DNA of 64,000 nucleotides from Brachybacterium fresconis. Its GTDB lineage: Bacteria; Actinomycetota; Actinomycetes; Actinomycetales; Dermabacteraceae. The stretch is from positions 3,906,001-3,970,000 of the forward strand of contig NZ_JAGIOC010000001.1 in NCBI RefSeq assembly GCF_017876515.1. The letters are read 5' to 3'. Made by a program: the position numbers and the translations under genes. Below are positions 1-7,953 of the stretch, in pieces. How positions within the stretch are numbered: the stretch's first letter is position 1; each line of letters begins with the position of its first letter. Under the pieces are notes generated by a model. That model searched no databases. It was not told the DNA's origin and saw only the letters and a program-made list of their open reading frames with translations.

Positions 1-160
1 GGTCATCGCCCGCACGCTCGCCGCCGGTGCGCGGGCCGGATACGCGTCCGCCGAGCTCGAGGTCGACGCGGAATCCCTCACCGGCGCCACCCGGCTCTAC
101 GACGCCCTCGGCTTCACCCGCGAGCACGTCTACGCGACCTTCGAGAAACCGCTCGACTGA
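1..160 (+). CDS. GNAT-type N-acetyltransferase, C-terminal fragment
   Basis: Only the last 52 codons are inside the window (reading frame begins at base 2, stop 158-160). The peptide ends with the pattern GATRLYDALGF, the C-terminal beta-strand/helix signature of GNAT acetyltransferases, in which an aromatic residue and the LGF turn lie near the acetyl-CoA site. The substrate cannot be told from this piece; mycothiol synthase-like and general GNAT proteins both end this way. The 5' part lies upstream of the window. Confidence 0.75.
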   Translation, partial: VIARTLAAGARAGYASAELEVDAESLTGATRLYDALGFTREHVYATFEKPLD

Positions 161-202
161 TCTCGGCGTCGTGACGGGACGGATCTGCGCGAGGATGGCG
201 CC

Positions 203-1237
203 ATGAGAGCAGTGCGCTTCGACGCCTTCCGCGAGCGGCCCGCCCTGGTCGAGGTCCCCGACCCCACGTGCCCGCCCCGCGGCGCCGTGGTCTCGGTCCA
301 TGCCACCGGGGTGTGCCGCAGCGACTGGCACGCCTGGCAGGGCCACGACGACTCCGTCCACCCGCCCCACATCCCCGGCCACGAGTTCGCGGGCGTCGTC
401 GAGCAGTTGGGGGAGGAGGTCATGCGCTTCGCCCCGGGCGAGCGGGTCACCGCCCCGTTCATCCTGGCCTGCGGCCGCTGCGCGCAGTGCCGCGCGGGCG
501 CGCCCCAGGTGTGCCTCGACCAGCATCAGCCCGGCTTCGATCTGCCCGGCTCCTGGGCCGAGAAGGTGGTGGTGATCGAGGCGGACCACAACCTCGTGGC
601 CCTGCCGGACGCGATCGACATGACCCGGGCGGCCGGGCTCGGCTGCCGCGTCGGCACCGCCTACCACGCCGTGCGGGTGCAGGCGGCTGTCGCCCCGGGG
701 GAGCAGGTCGCCGTGTTCGGCTGCGGCGGACTGGGACTGGCCTGCGTGATGGTCGCGCTGGCCGCCGGCGCCGACGTCGCCGCCATCGACGTCTCCGAGC
801 ATGCCCTCGCGGCCGCTGCCGAGCTGGGGGCGACCCCGATCCGCTCCGACTCCGGCGTCGTCCACCGGGTGCGCGAGGCGACCGGCGGCGGCGCGCACGT
901 CACCCTCGACGCCCTGGGCTCCGCAGCCACCGCCCGCTCCGCGATCGGGTCGCTGCGGCCCCGCGGTCGCCACGTCCAGGTGGGGCTGCTGCTGGGCGAG
1001 GACGCAGACCCCGCCCTGCCGATGGGCCGGGTCATCGGGCAGGAGCTGACGATCCGCGGCAGCCACGGGCTGGCGGTGGCCGAGTACCGCGACCTGCTCG
1101 CCGACATCGCGAACGGCCGCCTCGACCTGGGGCGCACCGTCGGCCGCCTGCTCACCCTGGAGGAGCTGCCCGCGGCGATGCTCGCCATGGACCACCCGCC
1201 GACGACCGCCGGGATGACCGTCGCCCGCCTGCGCTGA
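203..1237 (+). CDS. Zinc-dependent medium-chain alcohol dehydrogenase
   Basis: A 344-residue MDR-superfamily oxidoreductase, expected to oxidise an alcohol with NAD(P). Seen in the sequence: catalytic zinc ligands Cys38 (GVCRSDWH) and His60-Glu61 (GHEF), the four structural-zinc cysteines Cys90, Cys93, Cys96 and Cys104, and the Rossmann nucleotide motif GCGGLGL near residue 172. Both zinc sites are complete, so the protein should be active; length is normal for the family. It starts 42 bp after the GNAT gene and may be cotranscribed. The substrate is unknown. A second, less similar zinc dehydrogenase is at 51124-52176. Confidence 0.9.
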   Translation: MRAVRFDAFRERPALVEVPDPTCPPRGAVVSVHATGVCRSDWHAWQGHDDSVHPPHIPGHEFAGVVEQLGEEVMRFAPGERVTAPFILACGRCAQCRAGAPQVCLDQHQPGFDLPGSWAEKVVVIEADHNLVALPDAIDMTRAAGLGCRVGTAYHAVRVQAAVAPGEQVAVFGCGGLGLACVMVALAAGADVAAIDVSEHALAAAAELGATPIRSDSGVVHRVREATGGGAHVTLDALGSAATARSAIGSLRPRGRHVQVGLLLGEDADPALPMGRVIGQELTIRGSHGLAVAEYRDLLADIANGRLDLGRTVGRLLTLEELPAAMLAMDHPPTTAGMTVARLR

Positions 1238-1417
1238 TCCGGCGCACCGCGCCACCGCGCGCAGGAGGCCGCCGGACCTGTGCCGCCGCGAGGAGCGCGC
1301 CGCCGCGGGCATCGCATATCGGGAGCGTCGGGGGCGGGTGCGAGACGAACCCCGCATCTCCCCGCCCGGGGCGGCCCGTCGCCCGATCATGTCTCCTCGC
1401 TGTGGAACGATTGGGCC

Positions 1418-2440
1418 ATGACCCTCACTGCAGCTGCCGACGGCTCCGCCCTGGGCAATCCCGGCCCGGCCGGTTGGGCCTGGTACATCGACGAGAACAC
1501 CTGGCGCGCCGGCGGCTGGCCCCACGGCACCAACAACATGGGTGAGCTCAAGGCCGTGCTCGACCTGCTCGAGGCCACCGCCGTCGACGCCGATCAGCAC
1601 CTGCTGGTCCTGTGCGACAGCCAGTACGTCATCAACTCGGTCACCAAGTGGATGCCGGGCTGGAAGCGCAAGGGCTGGCGCAAGAAGGACGGCAAGCCGG
1701 TGCTGAACGTCGAGCTGCTGAAGGACATCGACCGGGCGCTCGCCGGGCGCAGCGTCGAGTTCGAATGGGTCAAGGGCCACTCCGGGCATGCCATGAACGA
1801 GGCCGCTGATCAGCGCGCCAACGCCGCCGCGACCGCCTTCTCGAAGAAGCAGGACCCGCAGGTCGGCCCGGGGTACAGCGTCGCCGACGATGCTGCCCGC
1901 ACCTCGTCGGCCCCCGCCGTCGATCCGACTGCTCGCACCGGACCGGCCGACGGCGAGATCCCGTCGGCCCCGTCCTCCCCGTCCTCCACCGACACCCCCG
2001 CCGACGACCTCTTCAGCCTCTTCGATGAGCCCGCCCCGACGGCGGAGTCGTGCAGCACCGCCTCGGAGGAGACCGTGCTGACCGCCGACGCCCCCGGCGC
2101 GACCGACTTCGAGCAGGTCACCGCCCGCGAGCAGGCACTGCTCTCGGATGCTCTGCGCGCCGACGCCCCCAGCGCCGCCGAACTGCTGCACCCCTCCTTC
2201 ACGGAGATCGGCGCCGGCGGACGCACCTATGACCGCGACGCGATCCTCGCCCACCTCGCGCCGGTGCCCGGGCTCCGGGCCGAGGAGTTCGTCGCCGACG
2301 AGGTGGCCCCCGGCGTGGTGCTGCTGCAGTACACCACCAGCGGGCCCGACGGCTCCGCCGCCCGCAGCTCCCTGTGGGTCCGCGTGAAGGGACGCTGGCT
2401 CCTGCGTCACCACCAGGGCACCGCGACCAGCGGACGCTGA
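1418..2440 (+). CDS. rnhA: RNase HI with C-terminal NTF2-like domain
   Basis: A 340-residue protein. Residues 1-140 are RNase HI, which cuts the RNA strand of RNA-DNA hybrids: Asp8, Glu43, Asp67 and Asp131 form the metal-binding catalytic set and His121 lies in the flexible loop (VKGHSGH). Residues about 145-235 are a disordered Ala/Pro/Ser/Asp-rich linker. Residues about 240-338 resemble DUF4440/SnoaL (NTF2-like) domains, with the LLHPSFTEIGAGG and WLLRHHQGT patterns. The ATG at 1418 is chosen because homology begins there; the 46 codons upstream look like untranslated leader. The stop overlaps the next ATG (TGATG), so the two genes are likely coupled. The role of the added domain is not evident. 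Confidence 0.88.
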   Translation: MTLTAAADGSALGNPGPAGWAWYIDENTWRAGGWPHGTNNMGELKAVLDLLEATAVDADQHLLVLCDSQYVINSVTKWMPGWKRKGWRKKDGKPVLNVELLKDIDRALAGRSVEFEWVKGHSGHAMNEAADQRANAAATAFSKKQDPQVGPGYSVADDAARTSSAPAVDPTARTGPADGEIPSAPSSPSSTDTPADDLFSLFDEPAPTAESCSTASEETVLTADAPGATDFEQVTAREQALLSDALRADAPSAAELLHPSFTEIGAGGRTYDRDAILAHLAPVPGLRAEEFVADEVAPGVVLLQYTTSGPDGSAARSSLWVRVKGRWLLRHHQGTATSGR

Positions 2441-3837
2441 TGGCACCGGCCGGGGGCGCGGGCTCGGTCCCGCTGAGCCGCCGCGCGGGAGGACCGGACC
2501 TCGCGCGGGGCCTGGCGCTGCTCGGCATCGCCCTGGCCAACACCGTCGGCTGGCTGCACGGATCGACATGGACCGTGCTGCTGAAGCAGCAGGACGCCAC
2601 GGCCTGGGACCGGGCGGCCGACGTGCTGATCGCGCTGACGGTCGACAACCGCGGCTTCCCCCTGTTCGCGATGCTCTTCGGATACGGGATCGGGATCCTG
2701 CACCGCCGCTCCCAGGAGCGCGGAGAGCGCACCGGCCACTTCCTGCTGCGGATGCTGCGGCGTCACGTGGCGCTGCTGGCGATCGGCCTGGCCCATGCGA
2801 TCCTGCTGTTCCAGGGAGACATCCTCGTCGCCTACGCCCTGATCGGGATGCTCTGCGCGCTGCTGATGACCCGCCGCCGCGTGGTGCTGCCGCTGGCGGG
2901 CATCATCGCCCTGCCGGCGCTGGGGGTATGGGGCTGGGTCGACGGAATCATCGGCCTGTCGGACGGGGACGGCTACGCCTCGGCCGCCGCCCCCGACTAC
3001 CTCACCGGTCTGATCCTGCGCGCCGAGCTGGCCGGCTCCGAGGTGGCCACCGCTCTGGTGAGCGAGATCGGGCTGCTGGCCCCGATGGCGATCGGGGTGA
3101 TCGCGGCGCGGGTGCGTCTGTTCGAGGAGGTCGAGGCCAACCGCGACGTGCTCGCGCCGCTCGCCCGGTGGGGGATCGGGATCGGCCTGGCGGGGGCCGT
3201 GCCGCTGACTGCGGTCCTCGTCCTGGATCCCGGCCATCAGTTGCTCGATTCCGAGACCGCGCTCGGCATCCTCGGCCTGATCCACCAGTACAGCGGGCTG
3301 CTCGGCGCGCTCGGTCTCGCCGCGGCCGCCGCTCTTCTCGCCGAGCACGTCCGTGCACGGCGTGCCGCCACCGGTCAGATTCTGGCCGAGAGTGCCGCCA
3401 CCGGGCAGGTCCGGGCCGGAGGTGCCGCCACCGGGCAGGCCCCGGCTGGAGGTGCCGCCACCGGGCAGACCCCGGCTGGAGGTGCCGCCACCGGGCAGGT
3501 CCGGCTGCTGGGCGGAGTCGTGCGCGGCATCGAAGCACTGGGGGCGGTCTCGCTGAGCGCCTATGTGGGCCAGTCCCTGGTCTTCGCCGCCCTGTTCCCG
3601 CCGTACACCCTGGACCTCGGGACTCGACTGGGCACGGCGGGCGCAGCCGTGATCGTCGTGGTGACCTACCTGGCGATGATCGGGCCGGCGGTCGCCCTGC
3701 GGCGCGGCGAACATCGCGGACCGCTCGAGGTGGTGCTGCGGTCTCTGGCAGGCTCGAGCATGCCCCGTGAGACCGGCCCGGCGCCTGCGAGCTCCGCCGC
3801 GCCCTCACCCGCTCGACGCCCCGGAGGTCGTTCGTGA
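2440..3837 (+). CDS. DUF418 family integral membrane protein
   Basis: A 465-residue polytopic membrane protein of the DUF418/YeiB group, whose role is unknown. It begins with the typical DLARGLALLGIALANT pattern and ends with the conserved C-terminal block around SLSAYVGQSLVF; roughly ten hydrophobic segments are visible. Between the two halves (about residues 308-357) lies a run of near-identical decapeptides containing AATGQ, encoded by five 30-bp DNA repeats, which is not part of the family fold. The start is the ATG overlapping the RNase HI stop. The 3' end overlaps the next GTG start (GTGA), so this is the middle gene of a three-gene run. Confidence 0.85.
   Translation: MAPAGGAGSVPLSRRAGGPDLARGLALLGIALANTVGWLHGSTWTVLLKQQDATAWDRAADVLIALTVDNRGFPLFAMLFGYGIGILHRRSQERGERTGHFLLRMLRRHVALLAIGLAHAILLFQGDILVAYALIGMLCALLMTRRRVVLPLAGIIALPALGVWGWVDGIIGLSDGDGYASAAAPDYLTGLILRAELAGSEVATALVSEIGLLAPMAIGVIAARVRLFEEVEANRDVLAPLARWGIGIGLAGAVPLTAVLVLDPGHQLLDSETALGILGLIHQYSGLLGALGLAAAAALLAEHVRARRAATGQILAESAATGQVRAGGAATGQAPAGGAATGQTPAGGAATGQVRLLGGVVRGIEALGAVSLSAYVGQSLVFAALFPPYTLDLGTRLGTAGAAVIVVVTYLAMIGPAVALRRGEHRGPLEVVLRSLAGSSMPRETGPAPASSAAPSPARRPGGRS
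3361..3510 (+). repeat. In-frame 30-bp tandem repeat, five copies
   Basis: Five adjacent 30-bp units (3361, 3391, 3421, 3451, 3481) each begin with a version of the core GTGCCGCCACCGGGCAG. They encode a decapeptide repeat inside the DUF418 gene without breaking frame. Units 3 and 4 are almost identical, which suggests recent slippage. Confidence 0.95.
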
Positions 3838-4391
3838 CCGTCTTCGCCGACATCCCGCGCTGGCCTCGTCACGGCATGGTCTGGGGGCACCTGATCTCCG
3901 ATGCCTCGCTGGCCGAGCTGCACGAGACCGCGGCCCGGGCTGGCCTGCCGCCGCGCTCCTTCGACCTCGACCACTACGACTGGCCCGAGCCGGCACGCGC
4001 GGATCTCGAGGCCGTCGGCGTCCGCGTCGTCGATGCCGGGGAGCTCACCCGGATCCTGCTCCGCTCCGGGCTGAGGATCCGCCTGCGCGATCGCCCGGCC
4101 GCTCGCGCCCGCCGCTCCGACGAGCACGCGGCGCAGCTGGGCCTGGTCACCGTCCCGCGCGATCTGATCTGGGGAACGATCGGCCACGTCGACCCGCTCC
4201 CGCTGCCTTCCCAGGCAGCGCCCGGCGCGTTCCGGATGACCCGGGACGATCCGTCGGTCCCGCCCCGCGTGGAGGCCCACGATGCATCCGGGCACCGGGC
4301 CGCCGCCACCCTGCTCGAGGAGCTGGACGAGCTCTCCCGGCGTGCGAGCGGGCGGGCCTTCACCGGACAGGTGCTCGTCGACCGAGGCTGA
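3834..4391 (+). CDS. DUF4031 domain protein
   Basis: A 185-residue soluble protein. Residues 1-85 match the DUF4031 pattern: an N-terminal beta strand (MTVFADIPRWPRHG), a WGHLISD motif, the SLAELHETAARAGLP helix and HYDWPE. The family function is unknown. The remaining 100 residues are not recognised. GTG start with a GGAGG sequence 8 bp upstream, overlapping the stop of the DUF418 gene, so translation is probably coupled. Confidence 0.78.
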   Translation: MTVFADIPRWPRHGMVWGHLISDASLAELHETAARAGLPPRSFDLDHYDWPEPARADLEAVGVRVVDAGELTRILLRSGLRIRLRDRPAARARRSDEHAAQLGLVTVPRDLIWGTIGHVDPLPLPSQAAPGAFRMTRDDPSVPPRVEAHDASGHRAAATLLEELDELSRRASGRAFTGQVLVDRG

Positions 4392-4480
4392 GACATCGGC
4401 CAGAACTCGACACCGCGTCGCCGAGCTCGCCGAGAACGCCCCACCGCGTCGGCGAGACCTCGCATCGACCCATCGAGAAT

Positions 4481-4522
4481 GACGTTCGGAACAGCTTCCG
4501 TGGCGAAGGTGGTCCGAACGTC
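4481..4522. terminator. Imperfect hairpin between convergent genes
   Basis: A perfect 10-bp outer stem (GACGTTCGGA at 4481-4490 pairing with TCCGAACGTC at 4513-4522) encloses a 4-bp inner stem (CTTC/GAAG) and a 6-nt loop. It sits between the DUF4031 gene (+) and the sensor kinase gene (-), which converge, so a bidirectional terminator is the natural reading. There is no clear T-run, as is common in high-GC actinobacteria. Confidence 0.5.
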
Positions 4523-4557
4523 GGTTTCGACGCTGCGCACGGCCGGCGCGGGGTGCT

Positions 4558-6390
4558 TCAGGAGCCGGACGCGGGGTTCGCCGGACCGCCGGGGGAATGG
4601 GGGCTCGTCGGGCTGCCGGGGGAATGGGGGCTCGTCGGGCTGCCGGGGGAATGGGGGCTCGTCGGGCTGCCGGGGGAATAGGGGCTCGTCGGGCCGCCGG
4701 GGGAATGGGGGCTCGTCGGGCTGCCGGGGGAATAGGGGCTCGTCGGGCCGCCGGGGGAATGGGGGCTCGTCGGGCCGCCGGGGGAGCGGGGGCTCGCGGG
4801 GCCCGGAGGGGACTGCGGGCTCGCCGTCCCGGCGGGGGACTGGGGCGTCGTCAGCGACTGGACCTGATCGGGCTGGGAGCGATGCTCCGCCGCGACATCG
4901 CTGCCGGGCAGCTCGATCCAGAACGTGGATCCGCCACCGGGTGTCTCGGTGACCCCGATCGTGCCGCGATGCTGGTGGACGATGGTGGCCGCGATGGACA
5001 GCCCCAGGCCCGCGCCGCCGCCCTGGGTGGCCGAGCGCACCCGCGAGGAGTCCGTGCGGTAGAAGCGCTCGAACACCTTCTCGCGCTGGTCGTCGTCGAT
5101 GCCCTCGCCGTGGTCGCGGATCTCGAGGCGCACGGTGCCCTCCTCGGTGTACCCGACGGAGATCTCCACCGGCGACCCCTTGGGGGTGTGCCGGTTCGCG
5201 TTGCCCACCAGATTGAGGATCACCTGGCGCAGGGACGCCTCGTCGCCGAGCACCCCGATCGGCAGGTGGGGCTGGACGGACACCGGGGTCCCCGACAGCG
5301 AGACCACCATGACCTGGCGGTCCGGGTCCAGCGCCCGCAGGTCCTGGGCGGCGTCGAAGAGGGCGTCGGTGAGGTCGATCGGCTCCAGGGCCAGGTCCGG
5401 GTTCTCGTCCAGGCGTGCCAGGCGCAGGAGGTTCTCCACCAGCGAGCCCATGCGTCGGGCCTCGTCCTCGATCCGGCGCATCGCCGAGGCGACGTCCTCG
5501 TCGGAGCCCAGCGCGCCCATCCGGTACAGCTCGCCGAAGCCGCGGATCGCGGCCAGCGGGGTGCGCAGCTCGTGGGAGGCATCACCCACGAAGCGGCGCA
5601 TCCGCGCCTCGGAGCGGGTGGCGTGCTCCTCGGAGGCGGACTGCGCGGCGAAGGACTGCTCGATCCGCACCAGCATCTCGTTCAGCGACCGGGCGAGCGC
5701 GTTGACCTCGAGACTGGTCTCGGTGACCGGGACGCGGCGGGAGAGGTCACCGCCGGCGATCTGGGAGGCCGTGGCCTCGACGTCCTGCAGCGGCTCGAGG
5801 GCGCGGTGGGTCATGAAGCCGCCCAGCCCCATCCCGACCAGCACCACGAGCGTGCCGACCAGCACGATGATCAGAGCCATCTCGTGCATCGTGCGGTCCA
5901 CGCTGGTCAGCGGCAGGGCCACGTACACGCTGCCCTTGTCGTCCCCGGCGTTGAGCATGGCGACCACGCGCCAGCGGTTCTCCGAGGAGTCCAGGACGGT
6001 GAACGGTCGGCCGCCGCGCTGGAGGATCTCCTCGTCGGAGAGGTCCGGGAAGGGGATCGACACGTCGCCGTCGCCGTAGTGGACGACGACCTGCTCGATC
6101 GCGACGCCCTGCTCGTCGCGGATCTCCACGGCGTACTCCACCGGGGTGTAGACGCTGCTGCGGACGTCGTCGTCCTCGTCCCCGGCGAGCTCCTGCTGGG
6201 CGAGGGAGAGCATCTCGCCCATGCCCGAGTGGAGATTGTTGTCCACCGACTGGATCAGGGTCCGGTTCAGCAGGAACAGCGACAGGCTCCCGGTGATGAC
6301 GACGCCGATGACCAGCAGCAGGGAGATCAGAGCGACGATCCGCGTCCACAGGGACACGGGCCGCTCGGTGCGCAGCGTCGGCAGGGTCAC
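4558..6390 (-). CDS. Sensor histidine kinase with repetitive proline-rich tail
   Basis: A 610-residue two-component sensor. In order: transmembrane helix at residues 19-41, extracytoplasmic sensor region 42-170, second helix 172-193, HAMP domain 195-250, HisKA domain with phospho-acceptor His273 (SHELRTPL), and an HATPase domain with the N box at Asn396 (NLVGNANRH), the G1 box DHGEGID and the G2 box GGAGLGLS. It should autophosphorylate and pass phosphate to the regulator encoded 17 bp upstream (6408-7127); the pair resembles actinobacterial TrcS/PrrB-type systems. After residue about 510 comes an unusual Pro/Ser/Gly tail of eight nonapeptides (SPGGPTSPH and variants), encoded by the 27-bp array at 4586-4801. 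The signal sensed is unknown. Confidence 0.92.
   Translation of the reverse strand: MTLPTLRTERPVSLWTRIVALISLLLVIGVVITGSLSLFLLNRTLIQSVDNNLHSGMGEMLSLAQQELAGDEDDDVRSSVYTPVEYAVEIRDEQGVAIEQVVVHYGDGDVSIPFPDLSDEEILQRGGRPFTVLDSSENRWRVVAMLNAGDDKGSVYVALPLTSVDRTMHEMALIIVLVGTLVVLVGMGLGGFMTHRALEPLQDVEATASQIAGGDLSRRVPVTETSLEVNALARSLNEMLVRIEQSFAAQSASEEHATRSEARMRRFVGDASHELRTPLAAIRGFGELYRMGALGSDEDVASAMRRIEDEARRMGSLVENLLRLARLDENPDLALEPIDLTDALFDAAQDLRALDPDRQVMVVSLSGTPVSVQPHLPIGVLGDEASLRQVILNLVGNANRHTPKGSPVEISVGYTEEGTVRLEIRDHGEGIDDDQREKVFERFYRTDSSRVRSATQGGGAGLGLSIAATIVHQHRGTIGVTETPGGGSTFWIELPGSDVAAEHRSQPDQVQSLTTPQSPAGTASPQSPPGPASPRSPGGPTSPHSPGGPTSPYSPGSPTSPHSPGGPTSPYSPGSPTSPHSPGSPTSPHSPGSPTSPHSPGGPANPASGS
4586..4801. 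repeat. 27-bp tandem array, eight copies, in kinase 3' end
   Basis: Eight 27-bp units start at 4586, 4613, 4640, 4667, 4694, 4721, 4748 and 4775, with the core CCGGGGGAATGGGGGCTCG. Units differ at only a few bases, mostly GG versus GS and H versus Y codons on the minus strand. The array encodes the kinase C-terminal tail and stays open in several frames because 27 is a multiple of three. Confidence 0.96.
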
Positions 6391-6407
6391 GTCTCAGCAG
6401 GCGTCGG

Positions 6408-7127
6408 TCAGGAGGCGTCGGCGGCGCGCAGCACGTAGCCGATGCCGCGCTTGGTGTGGATCATCGGGTCGCCGATGACGTCGACCTTGCGGCGCAGGTA
6501 GGAGATGTAGGACTCGACGATGCCGACCTCGCCGGACCAGTCGTAGTCCCACACGTGGTCGAGGATCTGCGTCTTGGACACGACGCGGCCCGCGTTGAGC
6601 ATGAGGTAGCGCAGGAGCTTGAACTCGGTGGGGGACAGCTCGATGGTGACGTCGGCCCGGTAGACCTCGTGGGAGTCCTCGTCCAGCCGCAGGTCCCCGA
6701 CCACCAGGGAGCTGTCGATGGTCGCGTCGTGACCGCCGTGGGTGCGGCGCAGCACCGCCCGGATGCGGGCGACGACCTCTTCCAGGCTGAACGGCTTGGT
6801 GACGTAGTCGTCCCCGCCGACGGTGAGCCCCGCCACCTTGTCCTGGGTCTCGTCCTTCGCCGTCAGGAACAGGATGGGGTACTGCTCGCCGCGGTCGCGC
6901 AGACGCCGGGTGACGGTGAAGCCGTCCATGTCCGGCAGCATCACGTCGAGGACGACGAGATCGGGCTGATTCTCGGTGGCCTCGCGGATCGCCTCGTTGC
7001 CGGTGGAGGCGGTGAACACCTCGAAGCCGGCGAAACGCAGGGACGTCGCGAGGAGGTCGCGGATGTTGGGCTCGTCGTCCACGACGAGCAGTCGGGCCTC
7101 GAAATCCTGGTCTTCAGTCGTAGTCAT
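6408..7127 (-). CDS. OmpR-family response regulator
   Basis: A 239-residue regulator. The receiver domain (residues 12-125) has the acidic pair Asp17-Asp18, phospho-acceptor Asp61 (VVLDVMLPDMDG), Thr89 and Lys111 (VTKPF). The C-terminal winged-helix domain (about 140-235) has the OmpR/PhoB transactivation pattern LSPTEFKLLRYL and the wing motif TKRGIGYVL. It would bind promoter DNA when phosphorylated by the adjacent kinase. It lies between the LapA-like gene (54 bp upstream) and the kinase (17 bp downstream); all three may be cotranscribed. Confidence 0.95.
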   Translation of the reverse strand: MTTTEDQDFEARLLVVDDEPNIRDLLATSLRFAGFEVFTASTGNEAIREATENQPDLVVLDVMLPDMDGFTVTRRLRDRGEQYPILFLTAKDETQDKVAGLTVGGDDYVTKPFSLEEVVARIRAVLRRTHGGHDATIDSSLVVGDLRLDEDSHEVYRADVTIELSPTEFKLLRYLMLNAGRVVSKTQILDHVWDYDWSGEVGIVESYISYLRRKVDVIGDPMIHTKRGIGYVLRAADAS

Positions 7128-7181
7128 GGGACCACCGTGCTCCTGATTCGTGAGAATCGCCTGAATGCGACCTGGGCGGGA

Positions 7182-7688
7182 TCAGCGGACGGCGCGCTGG
7201 ATCTTCTCCTGCTGCTTGCGCATCTTGCGGATCGTCCAGCTCATCTGGATCATCCGCACCGAGCCGACCAAGGCCATGACCAGAGCGCCCGCGATGGCCG
7301 CGAGCAGCATCGCCACGCCCAGGGGCAGGTCGAAGCTGGCACCGAAGTACTCGAAGCTCGCCGTGTCGCTGTTCTGGATCACGAAGATCAGCAGCAGCAC
7401 CAGCACGATCGCGCCGAGGATCAGCGAGATCCAGATCCCGGCCGTCCGACGGCCGCCGGAGGAGACGGGCTCGACGGGCTCGGACTTCTCCGGTCGCGGT
7501 GCGGGCGCCTCGCCGGTGCGGGTGCCTGCGGGGTCGGCGGCGCGGCGTCCCCGTGCCGGCTCGGCAGGACGGTCCGTCCCTTCCGCTGCCTCGGGAGCGC
7601 GATCCCGCCCGGTGGTGTCGTCGGCCCCTGCGTCGTCCGCGGGCGTGCGGTCGGTGGGACGATCCGGGGTCTCGGGTCCGGTGCTCAT
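7182..7688 (-). CDS. LapA-domain (DUF1049) membrane protein
   Basis: A 168-residue protein. The first 85 residues are disordered and rich in Arg, Asp, Pro and Thr. Two membrane helices follow (about 92-115 and 128-152), separated by SDTASFEYFGASFDLPLGV, which matches the LapA/YciS (DUF1049) family; a basic cytoplasmic tail ends the protein. In Escherichia coli this family takes part in LPS assembly, which a Gram-positive cell lacks, so its job here is open. ATG 7688 is chosen because the upstream extension is Arg-rich and unlike the family. A TACAGT -10-like hexamer at 7759-7764 on the minus strand may drive it; this is weak. Confidence 0.78.
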   Translation of the reverse strand: MSTGPETPDRPTDRTPADDAGADDTTGRDRAPEAAEGTDRPAEPARGRRAADPAGTRTGEAPAPRPEKSEPVEPVSSGGRRTAGIWISLILGAIVLVLLLIFVIQNSDTASFEYFGASFDLPLGVAMLLAAIAGALVMALVGSVRMIQMSWTIRKMRKQQEKIQRAVR

Positions 7689-7857
7689 GGTCGCTCCTCG
7701 AAATCGGGTGCTGGGATGTCTCCCGCGCGGCCTTCGGGGGAAGGTCGCTGCTGACCACACTGTAACGATTCGAGGAACGTGCAGACCGCAGGCGCCCGGT
7801 GCGCCACGGTCCCGACGGCACCCGTCGGGCCAGCGCAGATGGCCGACGCGTCGCGGG

Positions 7858-7951
7858 GGCTGGACGCTCCGCGGAGGCTGGACGCTCCGTGAGGGGGCTG
7901 GACGCTCCGCGAGGGGGCCGACGCTCCGCGGGCGGGTGGCGCTCCGCGAGG
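7858..7951. repeat. 18-20 bp tandem repeats, about five copies
   Basis: Imperfect units beginning GGCTGGACGCTCCG lie at 7858, 7876, 7896, 7916 and 7934 in the gap between the helicase 3' end and the LapA-like gene. The array runs almost to the helicase stop codon at 7954. No open frame uses it. Confidence 0.9.
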
Positions 7952-7953
7952 AG

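Noticed and set aside
3353..4801. Possible CRISPR array
   Set aside because: Repeats here and elsewhere are head-to-tail with no unique spacers and no cas genes are present, so they are minisatellites.
4597..6438. Plus-strand open frame beginning with MGARRAAGG repeats
   Set aside because: Antisense to the sensor kinase; the repeat array stays open in other frames because its unit is 27 bp.
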